From Candidatus Auribacterota bacterium (GTDB lineage Bacteria; Auribacterota; Tritonobacteria; UBA1439): a stretch of DNA of 6,103 nucleotides. Every line of letters begins with the position of its first letter. Position 1 is the stretch's first letter. This document shows positions 1 through 5,031 of the stretch, in pieces. The position numbers and the translations under genes were made by a program. The notes below the pieces were generated by a model that made no database searches, was not told the origin of the DNA, and saw only the letters and a program-made list of their open reading frames with translations. The stretch lies in the NCBI GenBank assembly GCA_026391995.1, contig JAPLCY010000334.1, positions 1-6,103 of the forward strand, given 5' to 3'.

Positions 1-1253
1 TGGGCGGTGATCTCGTTACGGACAACGTCCGCCCCGACATAATCAGCGGTCAGATACCGCCCCGATCCCGTGGTCCCTACGCCGCGGACCGTTATCCTGC
101 CGCCGAGCTCCTCTCCCACTTCTTTCAATCCCCTCCGCACCGCCTCAAGCGGCCGCCCCGCCGTGCGCAGGTAGCGCCGAGCGAGGACCGCGCCATCCGC
201 ATCGATCACCACCACGTTGGTGCTGAGCGACCCGATATCAATGCCGATATACGCGTCGACCAGACCCGCGCGATCCATGGAGATCGGCCTCACGGCACAA
301 TGATCCTTGCCGAGCTCCCGGTCGAGGCTTAGGCATTGCATCCCCTGTGGCTCGGGGCGCTGCGTCCTGAAATACTCGGCGATGGCCGCCGCACCCCGGA
401 AGGCGCCGGCGTTATCAATTCCCCGGTCTATGGCGTAGAGGGCGGCGCCGATCGCCCCCATCGTGGCATGATGGAGGGGGATGATCAGCTCGCCCTGGCG
501 GAGCCCCAGCACCTCTTCGAAGGCCCTGACCACGCCGATATTCGCGGCGACGCCGCCCTGGAAAACGACGGGGGGGATGAACGGGCGCCCCTTGCCCACC
601 CCGCTCTTGAAGCTCCTCGCGACGGCGTAGCAGAGGCCCGCAACAATGTCATAATCGGGCGTGCCGATCTGCTGGAGGTGGATCATGTCCGACTTGGCGA
701 ACACCGAACAGCGCCCGGCGATGCGCGGCGGCTTGGCCGACCTCAAGGCGTACCGGCCGAACTCCTCCTCGATGGAGAGTCCCATCCTGCTCGCCTGCTG
801 GTCCAGGAAGGAGCCGGTCCCCGAGGCACATATGGTATTCATCGAGAAATCCTCGATGATCCCCCCGCCGCCCACCCCCACACGGCGCATCACGATGAGC
901 GTGGAAACCTCCCCCCCCATCTCGATGATCGTCCGCGCGCCCGGGCAGAGGCGTGCGCTGGCGCGGGCTTGCGCGATGATCTCGTTGACAAAAAAGGCGT
1001 TGGTGATCGAGGCGAAGAGTTTACCGCCGGAACCGGTCACCGCAACCGCGGCGATCGGGGGCCGGTCGCCCCCGTTCAGGAGCCCGGCGAGGAGTTCCGC
1101 GGCGACGCGGAGCGGGTGCCCCATGTGCCGGTCGTAGCGGTCCGCCACGACCGCGCCGGCGGCGTCCAGGAGCGCAACCTTGACGCTCACCGAGCCGATA
1201 TCCACGCCCGCGTAGTGCACCGCGGGCCCGTGTCGTTCCCTGGTTTTTATCAT
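1..1253 (-). CDS. Tandem BcrAD/BadFG-type ATPase, acyl-CoA dehydratase activase-like (3' end outside window)
   Basis: The frame is open from an ATG at 1253 to the left edge of the window, giving 417 residues without a stop. A first ASKHA ATPase domain covers about residues 14-280. It has phosphate-1 motif GVDIGSVSVK (16-25), VTGSGGK (72-78), CASGTG with Cys142, GRCSVFAKSD with Cys182, and FQGGVAAN (231-238). A second copy starts at residue 336 (IGIDIGSLSTN) and continues with GVGTTGSGRY before the edge. Cys142 and Cys182 match the pair that in the HgdC activator dimer holds the [4Fe-4S] cluster, which passes electrons to 2-hydroxyacyl-CoA dehydratases at the cost of ATP. Two tandem domains point to the long COG1924 proteins, which often exceed 1000 residues and whose target is mostly unknown, rather than to the short HgdC type. 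Phosphate-2 reads GGEVST (114-118 plus T) where GG(Q/E)DSK is usual. The start has GGAAGG at 1257-1262, a short 3-nt spacing. larE ends 55 bp upstream, so cotranscription is likely. The family is secure; the substrate is not. Confidence 0.92.
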   Translation of the reverse strand, partial: MIKTRERHGPAVHYAGVDIGSVSVKVALLDAAGAVVADRYDRHMGHPLRVAAELLAGLLNGGDRPPIAAVAVTGSGGKLFASITNAFFVNEIIAQARASARLCPGARTIIEMGGEVSTLIVMRRVGVGGGGIIEDFSMNTICASGTGSFLDQQASRMGLSIEEEFGRYALRSAKPPRIAGRCSVFAKSDMIHLQQIGTPDYDIVAGLCYAVARSFKSGVGKGRPFIPPVVFQGGVAANIGVVRAFEEVLGLRQGELIIPLHHATMGAIGAALYAIDRGIDNAGAFRGAAAIAEYFRTQRPEPQGMQCLSLDRELGKDHCAVRPISMDRAGLVDAYIGIDIGSLSTNVVVIDADGAVLARRYLRTAGRPLEAVRRGLKEVGEELGGRITVRGVGTTGSGRYLTADYVGADVVRNEITA

Positions 1254-1308
1254 GCGCCTTCCAATATCTTCCGCGGAAGCGGTGCGTGCGGCACACAATC
1301 CGCCTCCG

Positions 1309-2139
1309 TCACCCCTGCTTTCTCAATCGGCCCAGGGCAAGGTTAAGGCTGCCTGTCCGGTAGCCTTCCAGATCAACACACGTATAAAGGAAGCCGAGCT
1401 TCCGGAAGCCCCGGAGGATGGCCGCGCGCTCGCGGCCGGCGAAGAATCGCCCGATCTGTGAAGGGGTAACCTCGATGCGTGCGATCCCGTCATGAGAGCG
1501 GACACGCACCTCCCTGAATCCCCGCCGCCGCAGGATCGCCTCGGCCCGCTCGATCCGGCGGAGCTTCGCCGCGTCAATCTCTTCACCGTACGGGATGCGC
1601 GACGCGAGACAGGCCATCGCCTCCCGCCGCCAGCCGGGGAGACCGAGCCTTCTGGAAAGGGCCCTGATATCGGACTTGGTAAACCCGGCTTCACTGAGCG
1701 GACTGACGGCGCCCGCCTCCCACGCGGCCCTCATCCCCGGCCGGTAATCCGCAAGGTCATCGACATGCCCGGCACACGCTATCGTGGAAATGCCGGCCTC
1801 TCGCCCCACCTTTCTCAGTTGCCGGATCAGTGCGCGCTTGCACCAGTAGCATCGATCCGGCGGGTTCCCCGCAAACCTCCGGTCGGCGAGCTCGTCGGAT
1901 CGCACCACCCGGTGCCGCACACCCAGACACCGGGCGAGCCTGACCGCCTCGGCGCGTTCAACCCCCGGGTAGGTCGGCGAATCCGCGGTGACGGCGAATA
2001 CACCGTCACCGAGAACATCCGCGGCTACTCTCAGGAGCAGGGTGCTGTCCACGCCGCCGGAGTAGGCCACCAGCAGACTGCCGTAGGAGGCGAGTATGCC
2101 CTTGAGCCTGGAATATTTTTTCTGCAGTCCATTCATCAT
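1309..2139 (-). CDS. larE: LarE, ATP-dependent sulfur transferase of nickel-pincer nucleotide cofactor synthesis
   Basis: This 276-residue protein has the usual LarE length. Near the N-terminus is the PP-loop ATP pyrophosphatase motif AYSGGVDSTLL (25-35). It is followed by the family blocks TADSPTYP (51-58), GNPPDRCYWCK (91-101), HVDDLADYRPG (125-135), SPLSEAGFTKSDIRAL (146-161) and ACLASRIPYGEEI (176-188). LarE adenylates the carboxylates of pyridinium-3,5-biscarboxylate mononucleotide (made by LarB) and replaces them with thiocarboxylates. LarC then inserts nickel, giving the cofactor of lactate racemase LarA and relatives. Cys177 in CLASR sits where the sacrificial cysteine of Lactiplantibacillus LarE lies. 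Cys97 and Cys100 form an added CxxC, so the protein has the three-cysteine pattern reported for Fe-S-cluster LarE such as that of Thermotoga maritima (from memory). No larA, larB or larC lies in the window. Two ATG codons (2139, 2136) open the frame, without a clear Shine-Dalgarno sequence. The HNH gene ends 43 bp upstream. Identification is strong; the cluster is inferred. Confidence 0.95.
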   Translation of the reverse strand: MMNGLQKKYSRLKGILASYGSLLVAYSGGVDSTLLLRVAADVLGDGVFAVTADSPTYPGVERAEAVRLARCLGVRHRVVRSDELADRRFAGNPPDRCYWCKRALIRQLRKVGREAGISTIACAGHVDDLADYRPGMRAAWEAGAVSPLSEAGFTKSDIRALSRRLGLPGWRREAMACLASRIPYGEEIDAAKLRRIERAEAILRRRGFREVRVRSHDGIARIEVTPSQIGRFFAGRERAAILRGFRKLGFLYTCVDLEGYRTGSLNLALGRLRKQG

Positions 2140-2182
2140 TTGAACACGATTGTCTGGATCTGAATCGTCGCGAGGGGGGCGA

Positions 2183-2809
2183 TCAGCTTAACACGTTGCT
2201 GATCTGCACCTTCCATCCCGCGGGGCTGAGGAAGTGCTCCCAGCTCGCATACGCCTCACCCCTGAAGGCGATGCGGTTGAACGGCGACCAGCGGGGCTTG
2301 ACCGGTTTCTTGAGCAGGCCCATCCTGGCATGATCCGGCGTCTTTTCGCCCTTCTTGAGATTGCACGTGACGCAGCTGCATACTATATTGGTCCATGTGG
2401 TCCCACCGCCAAGGTGCCGGGGAACGACATGATCAAGATTGAGCTCGCCATCCCGCAGCGTGCGTCCGCAATACTGGCAGGTGTTCTTGTCCCTCAGATA
2501 CACGTTCCTCCTCGTCAGCTTCACCTCGCGCAGGGGGAGGCGGTCATAATGTATGAGCAGGATTATCTCGGGCATGCGGATCCGCATGGACACGGTGCCC
2601 ACGGAGGGGGTGTCTCCCCCGTTCACCCCCGCCGCAACCCACTGACTGAACGGGTAGGTCTCAAATGAGCCGTTTTGCGCCGCCACCACGTGGGCGGCGT
2701 TTTTGTAGAGAAGGGCGAACGCCCGGCGCACGTTGCAAATATGCACCGGCTGCCAGAGCCTGTTGAGCACCAGCACGCTCCTCGATAGGATTGACCGCTC
2801 CTGTATCAT
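2183..2809 (-). CDS. HNH endonuclease-family protein
   Basis: With the ATG at 2809 the protein has 208 residues. The N-terminal part (about 11-45), VLVLNRLWQPVHICNVRRAF, is the conserved lead-in of a widespread bacterial HNH family (COG1403/McrA-like). The HNH core follows: CQYC (111-114), NLDHVVPRHLGGGTTWTN (124-141) and CVTCN (146-150). The two CxxC pairs would hold a structural zinc, while Asp126-His127 and Asn141 are the expected catalytic and metal-site residues. A basic, Trp- and Pro-rich tail (KKPVKPRW and after) is also common in the family. Its cellular role is not established: it may nick or cut DNA, and nothing here ties it to restriction or to a mobile element. ATG 2809 was chosen because family similarity begins just after it. 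A TTG at 2884 would add 25 proline-rich residues with no family match. No Shine-Dalgarno sequence is visible before 2809. larE follows 43 bp downstream. Confidence 0.9.
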   Translation of the reverse strand: MIQERSILSRSVLVLNRLWQPVHICNVRRAFALLYKNAAHVVAAQNGSFETYPFSQWVAAGVNGGDTPSVGTVSMRIRMPEIILLIHYDRLPLREVKLTRRNVYLRDKNTCQYCGRTLRDGELNLDHVVPRHLGGGTTWTNIVCSCVTCNLKKGEKTPDHARMGLLKKPVKPRWSPFNRIAFRGEAYASWEHFLSPAGWKVQISNVLS

Positions 2810-2820
2810 AGGCGTATCAG

Positions 2821-2847
2821 TGTATAAAAAACAGGGACGGGCTGCAA
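2821..2847 (-). promoter_or_regulatory. Weak promoter-like element just before the HNH start
   Basis: On the minus strand TTGCAG (2847-2842) and TATACA (2826-2821) are 15 bp apart, shorter than ideal. A start would fall near 2813-2815, only about 4-6 nt before ATG 2809. That would fit a leaderless message and the missing Shine-Dalgarno sequence of the HNH gene. This rests on consensus matching only. Confidence 0.28.
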
Positions 2848-2887
2848 CGGGACGGAAGGCGTTCAGGGGTGGGGGGGCTACCAACCA

Positions 2888-2914
2888 GGGTCTTCCCCGT
2901 CACGGAGAAGACCC
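2888..2914 (-). terminator. Strong hairpin between the four-cysteine and HNH genes, possible terminator without U-run
   Basis: GGGTCTTC (2888-2895) pairs with GAAGACCC (2907-2914). Inside, CCG and CGG continue the stem around a 3-nt loop after one C/A mismatch. It lies in the 165-bp gap and follows the four-cysteine gene by 60 bp on the minus strand. The next bases on that strand (TGGTTGGTAG) lack a T-run, so intrinsic termination is doubtful; transcript-end protection or a chance structure are alternatives. Confidence 0.32.
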
Positions 2915-2974
2915 CGATCCCGGCATTCATGAAAAGCATCGGGAAGAAAATACACCCCCCGCCGTAGGCGAACG

Positions 2975-3148
2975 TCAGTTTGATCCCGGTTCACCGGGCA
3001 TCTCGGCGGCTCCCCGCGCATCGCCATCCGCCTGATCAGTCTGGCGATCAAGACACCTGAGCAGCCGTACGCCCGGCGACGGGGTGTAGCCGCAGCTTTC
3101 CCGCAGGAGGCAGCCGCTGCACAACTCCTGCGCCGTGTGTGTTGCCAT
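2975..3148 (-). CDS. Small four-cysteine protein (57 aa), possible zinc or Fe-S binding
   Basis: This short gene of 57 residues has a strong start: GGAGGA at 3153-3158 lies 4 nt before the ATG at 3148. An in-frame GTG/ATG-type extension to 3178 has no such site. The N-terminal half reads MATHTAQELCSGCLLRESCG and then continues to RLLRCL. Its cysteines at 10, 13, 19 and 32 form C-x2-C-x5-C-x12-C, enough for one zinc or one [4Fe-4S] site. The C-x2-C-x5-C spacing recalls the auxiliary-cluster part of SPASM-type proteins, but nothing else of such a protein is present. The C-terminal half (about 34-57) is polar, rich in Asp, Gly and Ala, and likely disordered. There is no signal peptide or membrane segment, so it should be cytosolic. 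It sits 88 bp after the HIT gene, with its own promoter-like sequence in the gap. I do not recognise the family. The start site and codon phase make a real gene likely; the metal is inferred. Confidence 0.68.
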   Translation of the reverse strand: MATHTAQELCSGCLLRESCGYTPSPGVRLLRCLDRQTDQADGDARGAAEMPGEPGSN

Positions 3149-3188
3149 GTAATCCTCCGTGCTGACGCAATGGGTCAAAACATTTTCC

Positions 3189-3224
3189 GCTTCCCGAACG
3201 GTATAATCATACTATCCGGGAAGC
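3189..3224 (-). repeat. Hairpin after the HIT gene, possible weak terminator or operator
   Basis: On the minus strand GCTTCCCG and CGGGAAGC form a perfect 8-bp stem. The 20-nt loop carries an inner GTAT-GATT-ATAC stem. It starts 13 nt after the HIT stop codon, which suits a transcript end, but the following bases (GGAAAATGTTTTG) give no clean U-run. The same sequence overlaps the promoter-like element at 3206-3234, so it may act in DNA rather than RNA. Confidence 0.45.
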
Positions 3225-3234
3225 CGAAAAGCAA
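3206..3234 (-). promoter_or_regulatory. Promoter-like element ahead of the four-cysteine gene
   Basis: On the minus strand TTGCTT (3234-3229) and TATGAT (3211-3206) are separated by exactly 17 bp, near sigma70 consensus. A start near 3199 gives a leader of about 50 nt before the ATG at 3148. It would let the small gene and those downstream be expressed apart from the fmdB-like/HIT pair. The -10 sits inside the loop of the hairpin 3189-3224. Confidence 0.42.
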
Positions 3235-3236
3235 AG

Positions 3237-3713
3237 TCATTTTGCCGCGCCGGTCAGGCGGGAGTACATCTCGTCGAGCGCGTGCGAGATCACTTTCGTG
3301 TCAGCGGTGGCGGGCATGAAGTTTGTGTCGCCGCTCCATCGGGGCACCACGTGCACGTGGAGGTGGTCCGCAACGCCGGCGCCCGCGACACGGCCGATAT
3401 TGATGCCTATATTAAAACCGTCGGGGGAGAGCCGTCTTCTTAGGAGCGCCGCCTGGTCACGGATCATCCGCATCAGCTCGAGGAGCTCCTCGTCGGTGAG
3501 CGCGTCGAGCGCGGCAACATGACGGAAGGGAGCCACCATGAGGTGCCCTCCGTTGTACGGAAAACGGTTGAGGAGAGAGAAGCAACTCTTCCCCCGCGCG
3601 ATGATATGGTGTTTCGCGTCATCCCCCGCGTCGGATTTCTCACAGAAGATACACCCCCGGGGCGCGCCGGCCTCGACGTATCCCTTGCGCCACGGCGCCC
3701 ATAACCGTTCCAT
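3237..3713 (-). CDS. HIT-family protein (Ap4A phosphorylase/hydrolase-like)
   Basis: This 158-residue protein is complete and of normal length for the COG0537 HIT group. It opens with MERLWAPWRKGYV, then CIFC (Cys21, Cys24), HH (35-36) and the block FPYNGGHLMVAP (51-62). FNIGINIGRVAGAGVADHLHVHVVPRW (from 100) contains the histidine triad His117-x-His119-x-His121. His119, the middle one, should be the nucleophile that forms the nucleotidyl intermediate. The CIFC pair with nearby histidines is a known structural zinc site in this branch. The closest characterised relatives that I recall split diadenosine tetraphosphate (mycobacterial Ap4A phosphorylase). Other members act on AMP-linked or other dinucleotides, so the exact substrate is open. 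The start is supported by GGAGG at 3721-3725, 7 nt before ATG 3713, inside the 18-bp gap after the fmdB-like gene; the two are surely one transcript. Confidence 0.94.
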   Translation of the reverse strand: MERLWAPWRKGYVEAGAPRGCIFCEKSDAGDDAKHHIIARGKSCFSLLNRFPYNGGHLMVAPFRHVAALDALTDEELLELMRMIRDQAALLRRRLSPDGFNIGINIGRVAGAGVADHLHVHVVPRWSGDTNFMPATADTKVISHALDEMYSRLTGAAK

Positions 3714-3731
3714 AATCGCTCCTCCATCGGA

Positions 3732-3965
3732 TCAATGCCCGCCGCAGGATCCGCAACGCCCCGGCGACGGGGTGCACCCCGCGCACCCTGAGCCGCCCGC
3801 GGATGCCCGCGCGGCGGATCCGGATCTGAATCCGAAACGCGAAAAAAGGCGCGCGGCGCGGCGGGAGCCGCACGCCGGACAGGATATGGAAACCTTTCGC
3901 CCCGCCAGGTGCAACAATTCAAAGGTTCTCGCGCACGCGCCACACCGGTATTCGAATAAAGGCAT
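3732..3965 (-). CDS. FmdB-family zinc-ribbon protein
   Basis: From ATG 3965 the product has 77 residues, normal for the family. It begins MPLFEYRCGACARTFELL, the FmdB/CxxC_CXXC_SSSS signature, with Cys8-x2-Cys11 and Cys29-x2-Cys32 (CPACGS) forming one zinc ribbon. RLFSRFGFRSG follows (39-49), as in other members. The C-terminal tail is a low-complexity Gly/Ser/Ala stretch with five further cysteines (CAGC, then C and CGSC in 61-74), also typical. FmdB was named for a proposed regulator of formamidase genes in Methylophilus; in most bacteria the role is unknown. An in-frame start at 3986 would add seven residues before the conserved MP(L/I)(F/Y)EY, so 3965 is preferred. GGAGGGG lies about 9-11 nt before it. 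It is the first gene of the leftward block, with a TGCTATAAT promoter element upstream, and the HIT gene follows after 18 bp. Confidence 0.93.
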   Translation of the reverse strand: MPLFEYRCGACARTFELLHLAGRKVSISCPACGSRRAARLFSRFGFRSGSAARASAGGSGCAGCTPSPGRCGSCGGH

Positions 3966-3993
3966 TATCCCGACCCCTCCGCACAACGCGGCA

Positions 3994-4002
3994 ATTATAG
4001 CA
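3994..4002 (-). promoter_or_regulatory. Extended -10 promoter element for the fmdB-like/HIT block
   Basis: Read on the minus strand this is TGCTATAAT, a perfect extended -10 (TGnTATAAT). No good -35 lies 17 bp upstream, where the GC palindrome 4004-4022 occupies the spacer; extended -10 promoters can do without one. The predicted transcript start near 3987 leaves a leader of about 20 nt that still contains the GGAGGGG ribosome site of the gene starting at 3965. The promoter call is inferred from consensus alone. Confidence 0.6.
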
Positions 4003-4003
4003 C

Positions 4004-4022
4004 GGCGCCCCCCGCGGGCGCC
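4004..4022. repeat. GC palindrome directly upstream of the minus-strand -10
   Basis: GGCGCCC (4004-4010) and GGGCGCC (4016-4022) form a perfect 7-bp dyad around CCCGC. It lies where the -35/spacer region of the minus-strand promoter would be and could be an operator. In GC-rich DNA such a short palindrome may also arise by chance. Confidence 0.35.
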
Positions 4023-4042
4023 AGATCGTACGACGGGGGATT

Positions 4043-4062
4043 TACCTCATGAAAATGAGGCA
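4043..4062. repeat. Short perfect hairpin with GAAA loop in the divergent intergenic region
   Basis: CCTCAT (4045-4050) and ATGAGG (4055-4060) flank GAAA, a GNRA-type tetraloop when read on the plus strand. The flanks TT and AA could extend the stem after one mismatch. No T-run follows on either strand, so a terminator is unlikely. It could be a protein site between the two divergent promoters, or chance. Confidence 0.35.
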
Positions 4063-4067
4063 AGAGC

Positions 4068-4113
4068 CCAAATGTGCCCTCTCATAACCGACCACATACT
4101 CAGGTACATTTGG
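4068..4113. repeat. Interrupted inverted repeat, operator-like, overlapping the -35 box
   Basis: The left arm CCAAATGTGCC (4068-4078) and right arm GGTACATTTGG (4103-4113) are complementary at 10 of 11 positions, and the odd pair would be G-U in RNA. The spacer is 24 bp and arm centres are 35 bp apart, a little over three helical turns. The right arm runs into TTGGAA of the plus-strand promoter, so a bound protein could block or tune it. An RNA role is unlikely because the arms lie upstream of the predicted transcript start. Confidence 0.5.
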
Positions 4114-4139
4114 AAAACATTGCGAAAAAATGCTATACT
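4110..4139 (+). promoter_or_regulatory. Sigma70-type promoter for the plus-strand block
   Basis: TTGGAA (4110-4115; four of six consensus bases) and TATACT (4134-4139; five of six) are separated by 18 bp, in a locally A/T-rich stretch that contrasts with the surrounding GC-rich DNA. A start near 4146 would give a leader of about 60 nt before ATG 4206. The right arm of the interrupted dyad at 4068-4113 overlaps the -35 box. Confidence 0.55.
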
Positions 4140-4205
4140 ATTAATGGGAGGGATTGTGTTATCATGTTATGGTTTCTAAGATGTCTACCAAGGGAGGATT
4201 GCGCA

Positions 4206-4991
4206 ATGGACGGTAGAGTCGGTAAAAGCGTTATCGTGGTTCTTCTCTGCCTCGTATTCTTCTCCGCCCTTCTCTTCATGCTCCTCGAAAACAGGCCTGC
4301 CTTCAGGGCGAATGCCGAGGCAGCGGGCGACGACCGTGCGCTTGTTGAGGCGGTCGCCCCGGAGGCGTTCATCGGCCCGATGAGCGATTATGAATATGAC
4401 CTCTATCGCAGAGGCCCGAACGGCCTCGAGTATGTCGCCCCGCCGGCGCTGGATTATCACGATACCTATACGGCCGATGCCGCCACGCTGAGGCAGCTCA
4501 GCGTTGCCACGGACGAGGTAGACCCCGCGAGCAGGGAAACCACGCTCTCTATCACGCTATGGAAGGTAGCCAAGACACCGTCCAGCAGCTTCGCCTATGC
4601 CGACCCGTTCATCATGCAATATGAAATAGTGCCGGCAACAAAAACGGTTATCCTCGAGGGTGGCGCCGGGACAATGGTCGTGGATATTCTGCCCGATTGC
4701 GCTGACTTTTATCTCGCGCGGCGCGATCCTCACATGAAGATTAAATTTATGGATCACTTCTCTTACATGAGGAACCGTTTCTATAGGAAGCCGGTTCCCC
4801 TCGGGAAAAACGTTGCCATCAGCTCGCTCAAAGGTGTAGTATTCGCCACAAGGCTAAATTCCAGACAGACTCCCGGGCCATACAAGTTCTACTTCGTTAT
4901 GGTTCCTTGCGGGGCCAACGTGCTGAACGCGAACAACTGGATCAGCAACCTCTCGATGGCAGAGTTCAGACTCGGTGCATCTGGGTATTAG
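4206..4991 (+). CDS. Unrecognised membrane-anchored extracytoplasmic protein (261 aa)
   Basis: I do not recognise this family. The 261-residue product starts MDGRVGKSVIVVLLCLVFF, with one hydrophobic segment at about residues 8-27 after a short charged end. It could be a signal anchor or an uncleaved signal peptide with the rest outside the cytoplasm. The remainder has no further membrane segment, is rich in Tyr, Asp and aromatic beta-type stretches, and has only two cysteines outside the anchor, in LPDCADF and MVPCGAN. The end (PGPYKFYFVMVPCGANVL, then NNWISNLSMAEF) resembles, from memory, the closing strand of secreted beta-sandwich proteins of uncultivated bacteria that read YTFYAV...PGxxPLxxxNWISNLS. 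The start at 4206 is supported by GGGAGGA at 4192-4198, with an 8-nt gap from GGAGG. An in-frame ATG at 4164 has a more distant GGGAGGG and would put 14 residues before the charged end. The MBL gene follows 40 bp downstream, so a shared envelope function is plausible. Confidence 0.8.
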   Translation: MDGRVGKSVIVVLLCLVFFSALLFMLLENRPAFRANAEAAGDDRALVEAVAPEAFIGPMSDYEYDLYRRGPNGLEYVAPPALDYHDTYTADAATLRQLSVATDEVDPASRETTLSITLWKVAKTPSSSFAYADPFIMQYEIVPATKTVILEGGAGTMVVDILPDCADFYLARRDPHMKIKFMDHFSYMRNRFYRKPVPLGKNVAISSLKGVVFATRLNSRQTPGPYKFYFVMVPCGANVLNANNWISNLSMAEFRLGASGY

Positions 4992-5031
4992 TCATGCGCA
5001 CGCACGCATCGCAGGCGTGAGGAACCGAGCT

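Noticed and set aside
336..1346. Open plus-strand frame of 336 codons opposite the activase gene
   Set aside because: It is antisense to a clearly recognised ATPase with all family motifs, has no family resemblance, and is rich in Arg, Gly, Asp and Pro as expected for a GC-rich shadow frame.
1492..2163. Open plus-strand frame of 223 codons opposite larE
   Set aside because: It is complementary to the highly conserved LarE gene and has no start signal or recognisable motif.
2810..2884. 25-residue N-terminal extension of the HNH protein from TTG 2884
   Set aside because: The extension is proline-rich, has no ribosome site, and family similarity begins only after ATG 2809.
2817..2939. 40-codon minus-strand frame (begins MLFMNAGIGVFSV) between the four-cysteine and HNH genes
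   Set aside because: The residues look protein-like, but there is no ribosome site, the frame contains the hairpin 2888-2914 and the promoter-like element, and I recognise no family. It could be a gene remnant; evidence is too weak to annotate.
3538..4179. Open plus-strand frame of 213 codons across the HIT and fmdB-like genes and the intergenic region
   Set aside because: It runs over two recognised genes and both divergent promoters, and its composition is that of a shadow frame.
4074..4205. 44-residue N-terminal extension of the anchored protein from GTG 4074
   Set aside because: It would start inside the dyad and upstream of the predicted promoter, and puts an odd segment before a normal signal-anchor N-terminus. 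ATG 4206 has a good ribosome site.
5006..5022. Small hairpin (CACGC/GCGTG) between the two plus-strand genes
   Set aside because: The stem is only 5 bp, there is no T-run, and it lies next to the ribosome site of the MBL gene, so a terminator is not supported.
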